Positions 1 through 7,045 are shown, counted from the stretch's first letter. The stretch: 9,324 bases of DNA from Candidatus Adiutrix sp. (GCA_031285975.1 JAITVE010000285.1:1-9324); one strand, 5' to 3'. Notes: generated from the letters alone by a model not told the origin. Translations and numbers: made by a program.

Positions 1-618
1 CTGTTCACCGAGGGGGCCATCGCGGCGTTTGCGGACATCAAGAGCTTGTCGGTTAAAGGTTTGCGCGTGCGTGTTCAGTTGTGGGGCAATCCGCCCCCGC
101 CGCCGCAGCGGGCCCGGTCGTGCGGCTTCGGCCTGGGCTCGGTGGCCGTGCGGGACATTTCGCCCGAAAACATTACGCCGCCCGCAGCCGACCCGCCGAC
201 CCTCCGAGCCGGGCACATCACGGCCCTGATGGAAGAGTTTAACCACCTGTCGGAACTGTTTTGGAAGACGGGCGCGGTGCACAGCGCCTGGCTGGTCAGC
301 GGCGGGCGGCGGTATTTCGCCGAAGACGTGGGCCGCCACAACGCCCTGGACAAGGTGATAGGCCAGCGGCTCCGCGACGGGGCCGCCCCCGGCCAGGGCG
401 GGCTGATGTTCACCACCGGCCGCGTTTCTGCGGAGATGCTGTTAAAAACCGCCAAAGCGGGCCTGTCGGCCCTCATTTCACGCGGCTCGGCCAGCCGCCT
501 GGCGGTGGATTTGGCGGAAAAGCTGAACATGGTGGTGATAGGCTTTTCCCGGGGGGATCAGTTCAAAGCCTTCTGCGGGGGGGAGTATCTGACCGCCGAT
601 GAGGCCGCCCATGACTGA
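1..618 (+). CDS. fdhD: FdhD family formate dehydrogenase maturation protein, upstream copy (5' end outside window)
   Basis: The reading frame is open from base 1, so only the last 205 residues are present. FdhD proteins move sulfur from the cysteine desulfurase IscS to the Mo/W-bisPGD cofactor of formate dehydrogenase in the cytoplasm. Family landmarks seen here are LFTEGAI (the usual GFLFGEGII element) at the truncated start, a Cys in SCGFGLG (codon 121-123), TGAVHSAWL, DVGRHNALDKVIG, TTGRVSAEM, the KAGLSALISR segment and the KLNMVVIGFSR C-terminal strand. The sulfur-carrier loop keeps one Cys followed by a Gly-rich turn (CGFG) rather than the CxxC of E. coli. The stop overlaps the start of a second fdhD by 8 bp (ATGACTGA), so the two are almost certainly co-transcribed and translationally coupled. 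The upstream genes are not visible. Family assignment is secure; which formate dehydrogenase it serves cannot be told. Confidence 0.93.
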   Translation: MFTEGAIAAFADIKSLSVKGLRVRVQLWGNPPPPPQRARSCGFGLGSVAVRDISPENITPPAADPPTLRAGHITALMEEFNHLSELFWKTGAVHSAWLVSGGRRYFAEDVGRHNALDKVIGQRLRDGAAPGQGGLMFTTGRVSAEMLLKTAKAGLSALISRGSASRLAVDLAEKLNMVVIGFSRGDQFKAFCGGEYLTADEAAHD

Positions 619-1360
619 GCGGCGCGTGCGGCACTACAAAAACGGCGCCTTTTCCTGGGAGCCCGCCCCCCTGGCGGAGGAGTGCCGGGTGGACATTATA
701 GTGAATAACCGCCGCCGGGCCTCGGTGATGGCTTCGCCCTGCCAGTTGGACAGCCTGGCCGTGGGTTTCCTCTTCGGCGAGGGGATTATCAGCGGCGTGG
801 ACGACATCACGAGCTTGTCCGTCAACGGCTTGGAAGTCTCCGTAGAACTGCGCACAAAAAACGCGGCCCCCCAGCCGCCTGCCGTGGACAACTGTTCCCT
901 GGAAAACACAGCCCCCGAAGCTCCATTGCCGCCGAGAGCCCACCCGGCCCTGGACGCGGCTAAAATCCTGCGCCTGAGCGACGAGTTTAACAGCCATTCC
1001 TACCTGTTCCGCCAAACCGGCGCGGTGCATAGCTGCCGCCTGATAGACGGCCCCCGCCAGCACCACGCCGACGACGTGGCCCGCCACAACGCCCTGGACA
1101 AAGTCATCGGCCAATACCTCATGGACGGCCCTTCGGGCGAACCGGGCCTGGTGCTGACCACCGGGCGCATCTCCACAGAAATATTGATAAAATCCGCCAA
1201 GGCGGGCATCGGTGCGGTCATCTCCCGCAGCGCCGCCACTGACCGGGCCGTGGAACTGGCCGGAAAGCTGAACATGATAATGATTGGCTTCGCCCGCCAA
1301 AACCGCTTCAACGTCTACCACGGCGGCGATTTGATCGAACAGGCCACGCCCCGCCGGTGA
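611..1360 (+). CDS. fdhD: FdhD family protein, downstream paralogue
   Basis: This is a 249-residue protein, a normal FdhD length, starting at the ATG inside the last codons of the upstream copy. An in-frame upstream ATG at 599 is possible but would give a 20-bp overlap. Domain order follows the family: ECRVDIIVNN near residues 24-33, DSLAVGFLFGEGIISGVDDI at 47-66, the Cys-loop around C95, TGAVHSC at 136-142, DDVARHNALDKVIG at 154-167, TTGRISTEI at 183-191 and KLNMIMIGFAR at 219-229. It differs from its neighbour in the catalytic loop: C95 is followed by SLENT, with the Gly-rich turn lost, and the normally Gly-containing GRHN reads ARHN. It may be a specialised FdhD for a second formate dehydrogenase, or a partner subunit, since characterised FdhD is a dimer. 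No coding gene follows on this strand until the fur-like gene at 9108. Confidence 0.93.
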   Translation: MTERRVRHYKNGAFSWEPAPLAEECRVDIIVNNRRRASVMASPCQLDSLAVGFLFGEGIISGVDDITSLSVNGLEVSVELRTKNAAPQPPAVDNCSLENTAPEAPLPPRAHPALDAAKILRLSDEFNSHSYLFRQTGAVHSCRLIDGPRQHHADDVARHNALDKVIGQYLMDGPSGEPGLVLTTGRISTEILIKSAKAGIGAVISRSAATDRAVELAGKLNMIMIGFARQNRFNVYHGGDLIEQATPRR

Positions 1361-1434
1361 CGATGGCCGGGCTGAAACGTCTAGGCTTGAAGGCAGGGCA
1401 GCCTCGTGTGAAAAAACAGCCCCACCCTCCCCCG

Positions 1435-1469
1435 CCGTCATTCCTGCGGAGGCAGGAATCCATTTCCAG
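1435..1469. repeat. Palindromic intergenic repeat, copy 1
   Basis: An 8-bp perfect inverted repeat (attcctgc at 1440-1447, gcaggaat at 1452-1459) encloses the 4-base loop ggag. It is preceded by ccgtc and followed by ccatttccag. The flanks are shared with copy 3 on the same strand, while the arm sequence differs, so the arms have co-varied to preserve pairing. Confidence 0.85.
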
Positions 1470-1505
1470 CGGAGCCACTTGTCGGCCCTCCCTTACTCAC
1501 CGCCT

Positions 1506-1533
1506 CGTCATACCGGCGAAGGCCGGTATCCAT
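1506..1533. repeat. Palindromic intergenic repeat, copy 2
   Basis: This is an 8-bp perfect inverted repeat (ataccggc at 1510-1517, gccggtat at 1522-1529) with loop gaag. The flanks cgtc and ccat match copies 1 and 3. A paired substitution relative to copy 3 (ataccggc/gccggtat against attccggc/gccggaat) retains the hairpin. Confidence 0.85.
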
Positions 1534-1594
1534 GCCTTTCTCTTGGCGCCGCTGACCAGGCCGCCCCCTTGCCCCCGCCCTCTCGCCCTCCCCG

Positions 1595-1629
1595 CCGTCA
1601 TTCCGGCGAAAGCCGGAATCCATTTCCAG
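1595..1629. repeat. Palindromic intergenic repeat, copy 3
   Basis: This is an 8-bp perfect inverted repeat (attccggc at 1600-1607, gccggaat at 1612-1619) with loop gaaa, between ccgtc and ccatttccag. The form matches a class of small REP-like hairpin repeats common between genes in many proteobacteria. The spacing from copies 1 and 2 (70 and 90 bases between hairpin starts) is irregular. Confidence 0.88.
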
Positions 1630-1714
1630 TGACGCAACTATAAAAACACCCTGTCTCTTCTGCGTCTGAATGACGAGTGGGTATGCACTTCTTAGCGAAA
1701 CACTCTGGCGAATT

Positions 1715-2677
1715 TTACCCACCGCCCGGCGGAGCGGAGCCCAAATCCGCCCAGTCTACTTGCCAGCCGGTGAGGGGGCAGTGGGCGATGCAGCGACCGC
1801 AGTCGGTGCCCAGTTTGCGCCAGGTGTGGTGGCAAATATCGGCGTTGGGGCGGTTGCCGGGCCAGGGCTCGTTGGGAATGGCCGGGCAGCGTTGGGCGCA
1901 GAGGCCGCAGTTGCGGCAGAACTCAATAATTTTCGCCTCGTCCGGGTCGGGCGCGCCGGGGAGGAGGGGCATGTCGGTATCCACCGCCGCCAGCCGCACG
2001 CAGGGGCCGTGCTCCCTGGTGATAATCAAGCCGTTGCGGCCAATGACTCCCAGGCCGCTCTCTTGGGCCAGGCGCACCAGGGGCATCAGGTAGAGCCCGT
2101 CAATGTGGGCTCGCCCGCGAAACCCGGCCTGCCGGATGGCGAAGGCCAGAGCTAACGCCACCTTGGCGGCCTCCAGATAGCCAAGCACAGTGGCCGCCAT
2201 CTCCGAGGCTTTCGGAGCCTGGCCCACCAGGTCGGTGCGCATGGGCACGGCCAGCACTAAAGCATGAGGCAAAAAGCCGGTGACGGGCTGGCCGTACTGC
2301 CCGTCCCGCCGCCCCCGGTGGGAATAATAGTGGTCAGGGGTGAGGGCCAGAGCCCCCGCGCCGGAAGCCCCGGCGGCCAGGGCCAGCTTTTTGGCCCAGG
2401 CGGTGTAGCTCGCCGCGTCCCCCGGCATTTTTTCCGGGGCAATGGGGCCATCCGCCAAGGGGTGGAACCCGGCCAGCAGGGTGAACAGGCCGTCCACCAC
2501 CGGGCTCACTTCCGGGTCAAAAGTCGGGGTTGCCGGGCTCCCCAGGGGCGGCAGGGCCCGCATGTGGCGGTCAAGCTCCTCCCGCTCCGGGTGGCGCGAA
2601 TAATAGTCCTCATAGGCCGGAGTGCCCGGCTGGCGGGCCATCCGCGAAAACACCACATCCCGCTCGTCAATTCGCAT
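1715..2677 (-). CDS. Reductive dehalogenase (RdhA)-family 4Fe-4S protein, short, without Tat signal
   Basis: The protein has 320 residues. The start is the ATG at 2677, six bases after a GAGG ribosome site that overlaps the ccsA stop; the frame stays open further upstream only because it crosses ccsA in another frame. Visible RdhA-like landmarks are RIDERDVVFSRMARQPGTPAYEDYY at the N-terminus (written here in parts: RIDERD, ARQPGT, YEDYYSRHPE), VLAVPM at 142-146, GLGVIGRNGLIIT at 208-220, and the C-terminal double cluster. The first cluster is C254-x2-C257-x2-C260-x3-C264-P; the second is C282-x10-C293-x2-C296-x3-C300-P with the GTDCGRC context. Known RdhA enzymes use a corrinoid and two 4Fe-4S clusters. 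This one lacks a twin-arginine leader, is shorter than respiratory RdhA (about 450-550 residues), and has no RdhB anchor beside it, so it is probably cytoplasmic. The related QueG family also has a double cluster, but the second-cluster pattern here fits RdhA better. Substrate unknown; corrinoid use is inferred. Confidence 0.85.
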   Translation of the reverse strand: MRIDERDVVFSRMARQPGTPAYEDYYSRHPEREELDRHMRALPPLGSPATPTFDPEVSPVVDGLFTLLAGFHPLADGPIAPEKMPGDAASYTAWAKKLALAAGASGAGALALTPDHYYSHRGRRDGQYGQPVTGFLPHALVLAVPMRTDLVGQAPKASEMAATVLGYLEAAKVALALAFAIRQAGFRGRAHIDGLYLMPLVRLAQESGLGVIGRNGLIITREHGPCVRLAAVDTDMPLLPGAPDPDEAKIIEFCRNCGLCAQRCPAIPNEPWPGNRPNADICHHTWRKLGTDCGRCIAHCPLTGWQVDWADLGSAPPGGG

Positions 2678-2685
2678 CACAAACC

Positions 2686-3465
2686 TCAGGAATAAATATG
2701 CACACTGCCCGCCGCCGAAGGCAACAGCGACACGCCCAGCCAGGTTATCATCAACAGCGCGAAGGCCAGCGGCAGCGTCCACAGGGTCAGCCGGGGGCTG
2801 ACAGTCGGGCGCAGGCGCAGGTGCAGGTAGAGCAGATAGGCGGCGGCGGTGATGAAGGCCCAGGTTTCTTTGGGGTCCCACGACCAGTAGTGCCCCCAGG
2901 CCTCTTTGGCCCAGGCCGCGCCGCTTATCAGGCCCAGCATCAGAAAGCCCAGGCCGATGTGGACAAGGTTGTCCAAAAAGTCGTAGAGCTTGGGGTCGGA
3001 CTTGCCGCGCCCGATTTTCCGCAGTTGCAAAAGGCTGGCCAGGGTGGCCACGGCCAGGATGGAATAGGACAGCATGTAGACCGTGACGTGGGGCACGAAA
3101 AAATAGCTTTGCAGGGCCGGCATCAGGGCGATGGAGTGGATTTCCGGCTTGAAAAGGTTGATGGCCGCGAACATCCCGGCCATGAGGCAGGAGAAGGCCA
3201 AAAGCCAGGGGTAGCCCCAGCGCCGGTAGGCCAGATAGCCCGCGCCGGAGAGGAAAAAGGAATACCACAGCCGCGTTTCACCCATGGTGCGCATGGGCGG
3301 GCGCTGCACGTTCAGCCAAAAGCCCGCGATGAACGCCCCGAGCACCAGAATGCCCGCGATCATGAACACATCCACCGCTTTTTTATGCCGGAAGGCCGAC
3401 CAGGCGGCCAAAAGCCACAGAGCGATGGCCAGCGGCGCCAGCCAGTTGAAATGCTGCCAGGTCAT
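2686..3465 (-). CDS. ccsA: CcsA-type cytochrome c haem-attachment protein (WWD domain)
   Basis: This is a 259-residue polytopic membrane protein. System II cytochrome c synthases (CcsB plus CcsA) carry haem across the membrane and attach it to CxxCH motifs. The signature is the tryptophan-rich WWD loop around residues 190-202 (WGHYWSWDPKETW). Likely haem-handling histidines are H126 in FVPHVTVY, H169 in LVHIGLG and H256 in the C-terminal SVHIYS; these match the paired external and membrane histidines of characterised CcsA. About eight hydrophobic segments can be seen. The start ATG at 3465 overlaps the ccsB stop by 4 bp (ATGA), with a strong GGGAGGTG ribosome site just upstream. The stop lies 8 bp before the RdhA-like gene. 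The pair is probably one complex encoded by split genes. Confidence 0.92.
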   Translation of the reverse strand: MTWQHFNWLAPLAIALWLLAAWSAFRHKKAVDVFMIAGILVLGAFIAGFWLNVQRPPMRTMGETRLWYSFFLSGAGYLAYRRWGYPWLLAFSCLMAGMFAAINLFKPEIHSIALMPALQSYFFVPHVTVYMLSYSILAVATLASLLQLRKIGRGKSDPKLYDFLDNLVHIGLGFLMLGLISGAAWAKEAWGHYWSWDPKETWAFITAAAYLLYLHLRLRPTVSPRLTLWTLPLAFALLMITWLGVSLLPSAAGSVHIYS

Positions 3466-4715
3466 TTTTCACCTCCCGCGCCCCGGCCCCGGTAAATCAG
3501 GCCCAGGGAGCCCAGGGCCCACATGAGCATCCCGGCCAGGGCCGGGTAGAGCCAGGGGTCGTAGACCAGCTCGAAACTGCTGTAATTCGACATGCGCCCG
3601 CTTTGGTTATCGTAGCCGAACTGGTAAATCATCCAGCCGCCGATGGAAAGCGGCTTGTTGACTTCAATCACCGCCTCCCGCTCCTGCCCGGCTTGGGTGA
3701 AGACTTTGACTTTGGAGGTGAAGCTGCGGGGCTCCGGCTGGGTCATGACCAGCACGTGGTGGTCGTCCAGCATCAGGGGCGAGACGGGCAAAAAGCGATT
3801 GCCCCCCGAAACCCAGCCCTGGCGAATGGCCCCGCCGCCTGCCCCGCTGCCGGACGTCTCGCGGGCGATGACCCGCACCGCCTGCGTGGCGGCGGGCATG
3901 GGCGAGGCCTGGTAGCCCTCGGCCCCGGCCGTCACGGCCTGGGGCAGGTATTCCTGCAGGGTCACTTCCCAGCCCGCCAGGCGGCCCTCCGGCTGTTCCA
4001 TATCTATTTGGAAAAAATGGGGATTACTCTCCGGCAGGGGGCGGCCGCTGGTGCGGTCAATCACGGCCAGCCGGGCCGGGTATTCGGTCATGTCGAAATC
4101 GTCCAGCCGAATGGCCAGGGGCAGTTCCAGCACCTGCTTGTCCTCGGCATAGACCCGCCATTCCACCTGACCCTCGGTGACGTGCATAACGTGCCGCTCC
4201 CGGTCGGCCGCGCCGAAGCCTCCGGCGGCCAGCACCAGCCACAGCCCCGCGTGGTTGAGGAAAAAGAGGACGCGGCGGCCCGGCCGGAACAGGCGGCGTG
4301 CGATGACCATGGCCAGGGACAGAAGCGTCAGCCCGTAGACCAGCACGAAAGCCCAGGAATCCGTGACCTGGGTGAAGCCCAGGCGCACAAAAAAGTCGCC
4401 GTGGGGCGGCTGTTTTTGCATCTGCGGGGTCAGGCCCATAATCAGGCTCAAAACCAAGAGCGCGGCCAAAAGCGACACCGCCAGCGGCCCGCCGGAGAGC
4501 CATTTCACGAGTGGCCGGTTCCGCAACGGCACTGCGGCGAAGGCCAGCAGAATAATCAGCCCCCCGACCGCGTAATTCACCGGGCGGTGCAGCAGGTAAA
4601 AATTGAAGGGCCCGGCAATCAGCTGCATCAGCCAGCCGCCGACCGTCAGCGCGGCCACGATAATCAGGCTCTCCCGGTACCCCCAGGGCGAGCGCCACAA
4701 TAGTTTTTTGTCCAT
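3462..4715 (-). CDS. ccsB: CcsB/ResB-type cytochrome c biogenesis protein
   Basis: The protein has 417 residues, starting at the ATG at 4715 with AAGG five bases upstream. A TTG at 4733 in the same frame would add six residues and has no better ribosome site. Membrane segments lie near residues 15-35, 45-63, 78-96, 120-139 and 150-168. A large periplasmic domain (about 169-386) follows, then a last membrane helix near 387-407. The NKPLSIGGWMIYQFGYD...SNYSSFELVYDPW stretch (353-388) is typical of the ResB/CcsB periplasmic end. H155 in FLNHAGLW is a candidate membrane haem ligand. CcsB works with CcsA to export haem and attach it to apocytochromes. Together the pair equals the fused CcsBA (NrfI) of epsilonproteobacteria. 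It follows nrfHA on the same strand but is separated by a terminator. Confidence 0.9.
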   Translation of the reverse strand: MDKKLLWRSPWGYRESLIIVAALTVGGWLMQLIAGPFNFYLLHRPVNYAVGGLIILLAFAAVPLRNRPLVKWLSGGPLAVSLLAALLVLSLIMGLTPQMQKQPPHGDFFVRLGFTQVTDSWAFVLVYGLTLLSLAMVIARRLFRPGRRVLFFLNHAGLWLVLAAGGFGAADRERHVMHVTEGQVEWRVYAEDKQVLELPLAIRLDDFDMTEYPARLAVIDRTSGRPLPESNPHFFQIDMEQPEGRLAGWEVTLQEYLPQAVTAGAEGYQASPMPAATQAVRVIARETSGSGAGGGAIRQGWVSGGNRFLPVSPLMLDDHHVLVMTQPEPRSFTSKVKVFTQAGQEREAVIEVNKPLSIGGWMIYQFGYDNQSGRMSNYSSFELVYDPWLYPALAGMLMWALGSLGLIYRGRGAGGEK

Positions 4716-4752
4716 ACCGACCTTATAAATCAACGATTATGTAACAAGTCAC

Positions 4753-4795
4753 AAAAAAAGTGCCTGGCAACTATGGGTAACCAGGCACTTTTTTT
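4753..4795. terminator. Strong intrinsic terminator between nrfA and ccsB, usable from both strands
   Basis: Arms of 15 bases (4753-4767 and 4781-4795) pair perfectly: a run of seven A, then GTGCCTGG, a 13-base loop, then CCAGGCAC and seven T. On the - strand it starts 20 bases past the nrfA stop and ends 38 bases before the ccsB start. The A/T flanks make it symmetrical, so it could stop transcription in either direction. Confidence 0.92.
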
Positions 4796-4814
4796 CACTC
4801 CGGCTGGCGGCTGA

Positions 4815-6332
4815 TTAAATGCGGCCAGCGGTCTGGGCCGTGGAGAGCCACTGGGGCACCACGGTTTTCATGAACTCAGCCTTCTGGGCCCGCAGGGTAT
4901 CCATGTCCAGCCCGATGTAGGCCTGGGCCTTGGCTTTGGTGGAGATATCCGGCATTTCGAAGCTGGTGACGCCGCAGGCGTAGAGCACGTCCTTCAGGGC
5001 CAGCTGGGCCTGAAGGGCCTTGTCCAGGCCGTGGGAGAGAATCCGCTGCGTTTCGATGGGCGCGTGGAAGGAGGCCCCGTGGGAGGCCACGCCGAAGTCC
5101 CAGCGCCACTGGGAGGCGCGGATCAGCTTCCTGGCTTCGGCCAGCGTCGCGTCGTCGGTTCCGGCGTCAATAGCCATTTTGGCCATGATGTGGGCCTTGG
5201 CCAGTTCCACTTCCAGGCGGTCGCGGGTTTCCAGGATTTTGTCCTGGCGCTCGTAGACATAGTTGCGCAGATTTTCCGCCTCGTCGCGGTGGCAGGTCTG
5301 GCAGGTGCTTTCGATTTTGGCCAGGGGGCTCATAAGGTGATGGTCGGAATACTTGATGCCGCCTTCAGAGATATAGGGCATGTGGCAGTCGGCGCAGGAC
5401 AGGCCGCGCTGGCCGTGGGTGCCGAGCTTGAAGATTTCGTAATCCGGGTGCTGGGCCTTGATCATGGGCGTTTTGCTCAGGCCGTGCGTCCAGTCGGAGA
5501 ACTCGATGTTGTCGTAATAGGCTTCCATGTCTTCCATGGTCATGCCGTCGTCCCAGGGGAAGGTCAGGTATTTGCCGTCGCCTTTGAAATAGTATTCAAC
5601 GTGGCACTGGGCGCAGACCAGGCTCCGCATTTCCTGGGTGCTGGCCTGGGCGATGTCTTTGCCCTGGCGCTGGAAGGCTTCCACCAGGGCGGGCCGGGTG
5701 ATGGTCAGGTTCATAGTGGCCGGGTCGTGGCAGTCGGCGCAGCCCAGGGGGTTGACGATCTGCGAACCCAGGGAGCTCCAGGTGCCTTTGTAATATTCGG
5801 CCAGGCCCATTTCCTGCATCATGCGGGGAACGTCCGGGCTCTTGCAGGTCCAGCAGGTGGCGGGCTGCAGGTCAGCCATGGGCTGGCCGTCGGGGCCGGG
5901 GGTTCCGGGGGTGCCGGTGCGCAGGGTGCCCCGCATATCTTCCAGGGTATACCAGTGGCCGCGCGGCGCCGAATAGTCGCGGGAGAAGGCGTACCCGGCC
6001 CAGAGCACCACCATCTCGGGGCGGTCGGCCAGCGCGTCGTCGGGCACGTTGCCCAGGTGCTTGCTCTGGAAGTTCATTTCGCTGGTCTGCTTCCAGGTTT
6101 CATATTCACGGGGATAGTTCAGCCCCCATTTTTCGTTGTGGGGGTTGATGGAGGTGCCGTTGACGCCGGTGATGACCTCCTTCTGGTTATTGTAGATGGA
6201 GGCCACCTCGGCCCGGCGCACGGTGATGGTCGCCGCCAGAAGACCGAGCAGCACAACGCCGACCACGACTCCGCAAAAGATGATTCCACCCAAAATCCAC
6301 GGCCCGTATTTTGATGAATAAAGCATCTTCAT
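4815..6332 (-). CDS. nrfA: Cytochrome c nitrite reductase, catalytic pentahaem subunit NrfA
   Basis: This is a 505-residue, periplasm-facing enzyme that reduces nitrite to ammonium with six electrons. An N-terminal hydrophobic stretch (about 12-34) follows a Lys-containing start and serves as signal or anchor. Five haem sites are visible: C160-WT-CK (active-site haem with Lys ligand K164), then CADCH (198-202), CAQCH (240-244), CADCH (313-317) and CQTCH (344-348). By alignment with known NrfA, catalytic residues are R138 (RTG), Y247 (HVEYY) and H295 (KAQHP); calcium ligands include E246, K292 and Q294. All key residues are kept, so it should be active. The ATG at 6332 has CTCCC/GGGAG seven bases upstream; a second ATG at 6326 is less well placed. 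It lies 93 bp after nrfH and is followed by the terminator at 4753-4795. Confidence 0.98.
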   Translation of the reverse strand: MKMLYSSKYGPWILGGIIFCGVVVGVVLLGLLAATITVRRAEVASIYNNQKEVITGVNGTSINPHNEKWGLNYPREYETWKQTSEMNFQSKHLGNVPDDALADRPEMVVLWAGYAFSRDYSAPRGHWYTLEDMRGTLRTGTPGTPGPDGQPMADLQPATCWTCKSPDVPRMMQEMGLAEYYKGTWSSLGSQIVNPLGCADCHDPATMNLTITRPALVEAFQRQGKDIAQASTQEMRSLVCAQCHVEYYFKGDGKYLTFPWDDGMTMEDMEAYYDNIEFSDWTHGLSKTPMIKAQHPDYEIFKLGTHGQRGLSCADCHMPYISEGGIKYSDHHLMSPLAKIESTCQTCHRDEAENLRNYVYERQDKILETRDRLEVELAKAHIMAKMAIDAGTDDATLAEARKLIRASQWRWDFGVASHGASFHAPIETQRILSHGLDKALQAQLALKDVLYACGVTSFEMPDISTKAKAQAYIGLDMDTLRAQKAEFMKTVVPQWLSTAQTAGRI

Positions 6333-6378
6333 AGCGCATCTCCCGGCCCTCTTCGCAGTGAGGGTGTTTGTAAATTGC

Positions 6379-6416
6379 CCGGCTGAGCCGGTTGCAACTC
6401 CCCCGTCCGTCCGGGG
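6379..6416. other. Two small hairpins between nrfH and nrfA
   Basis: CCGGC at 6379-6383 pairs with GCCGG at 6387-6391 around a 3-base loop. CCCCG at 6401-6405 pairs with CGGGG at 6412-6416 around a 6-base loop. Neither has a T-run, so they are not intrinsic terminators. In the 93-base nrfH-nrfA gap they could stabilise or process the mRNA to adjust subunit ratio; this role is inferred. Confidence 0.35.
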
Positions 6417-6425
6417 CTGAAAAAT

Positions 6426-7001
6426 TTATTTAACCATGTCGCCAAGCCAGCCCGGCACCGGGGCGGCCGGAAAGGGCACAATGGTGCCGGGGGCCGAAGC
6501 CAGGTTGCTTATGTTCGTGTGCGGCACCTGGGTGTGGCAGTCCCAGCAGGCTTTTTTGTTGCCCGCCAAAACTTCGTCATAATCAACGTTCATCTTGACG
6601 AATTCGGTGGTCAGGGGGGTGTGGCAGCGGAGGCAGTTTTCCATGATGACCCGGCTGCTGGCCTCCCGGGCCCGGATGACCTGGGGCTCGGCCCCAACGG
6701 TGAAGACCGCCGAGTGGTACAGCCCGTCCACCGCTTTGAAGGCGTATTGGTTGACGACGTTGTCCTGCGGCACATGGCAGTCGTTGCAGGTCGTCCAGAC
6801 GGCGTGGGAACTTTTTTGCCAGGCCTGATAGTACGGCCCCATGACGTGGCAGTTGACGCAGACGGACGGCTCGTCGGAGATATACGACCAGGCCCTGGAG
6901 ACATAAATGGTATACAGGCCCAAACCCACAACAATGCCGGCCAGCGTGAACACCAGCCATACCCATTTGAATTCTTTATAGACTTCGCCGAAAGTTTTCA
7001 T
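6426..7001 (-). CDS. nrfH: NrfH, NapC/NirT-family tetrahaem menaquinol dehydrogenase
   Basis: The protein has 191 residues, with one N-terminal membrane helix (about 13-34) and the body in the periplasm. NrfH oxidises menaquinol and hands electrons to NrfA in a stable complex. Four haem sites are seen: C48-VN-CH, with the following M54 (CHVM), the methionine that ligates haem 1 in the Desulfovibrio vulgaris structure; then CNDCH (72-76), CLRCH (123-127) and CWDCH (152-156). The ATG at 7001 has AAGGAG eight bases upstream. The length is somewhat above the roughly 160-residue minimum because of a Pro-rich C-terminal tail (about 170-191). It is first in the nrfHA order, behind the promoter at 7078-7106. 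Confidence 0.97.
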   Translation of the reverse strand: MKTFGEVYKEFKWVWLVFTLAGIVVGLGLYTIYVSRAWSYISDEPSVCVNCHVMGPYYQAWQKSSHAVWTTCNDCHVPQDNVVNQYAFKAVDGLYHSAVFTVGAEPQVIRAREASSRVIMENCLRCHTPLTTEFVKMNVDYDEVLAGNKKACWDCHTQVPHTNISNLASAPGTIVPFPAAPVPGWLGDMVK

Positions 7002-7045
7002 ATGCCAGGCTCCTTGGCCCCAGAAGGTGAAAAAAACATTCAGGC

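Larger units (their letters stand above)
1361..1714. other. Intergenic region between convergent genes, with palindromic repeats
   Basis: No credible gene lies in these 354 bases. The open frames crossing it are made by the repeats, which read as VIPAKAGI-like peptides on the + strand. The region separates the + strand fdhD pair from the end of the - strand ccsBA/RdhA-like unit. Three copies of a hairpin repeat lie at 1435-1469, about 1506-1533 and 1595-1629. I see no classical hairpin-plus-T-run terminator for either side, so the repeats may serve as transcript ends. Near 1660-1676 the sequence resembles a decayed half of the same repeat in reverse orientation; that reading is weak. Confidence 0.7.

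Noticed and set aside
1435..1629. CRISPR-like array
   Set aside because: Only three units, with different arms and irregular spacing, and no cas genes; they fit REP-like hairpin repeats.
1357..1722. Short frames over the repeat region on both strands
   Set aside because: They are created by the palindromic repeats (VIPAKAGI-type peptides) and have no other coding signal.
2678..3268. N-terminal extension of the RdhA-like frame into the ccsA region, giving a 517-residue protein
   Set aside because: The extension is an out-of-frame reading of ccsA. RdhA-like motifs begin at the ATG at 2677, which has its own ribosome site.
2530..4703. Long + strand open frames opposite ccsA and ccsB
   Set aside because: Low-complexity Gln/Gly/Pro-rich products with no family features; they are antisense shadows of GC-rich genes on the - strand.
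5031..6314. 427-residue + strand frame opposite nrfA
   Set aside because: It mirrors nrfA, whose haem motifs and catalytic residues are all on the other strand.
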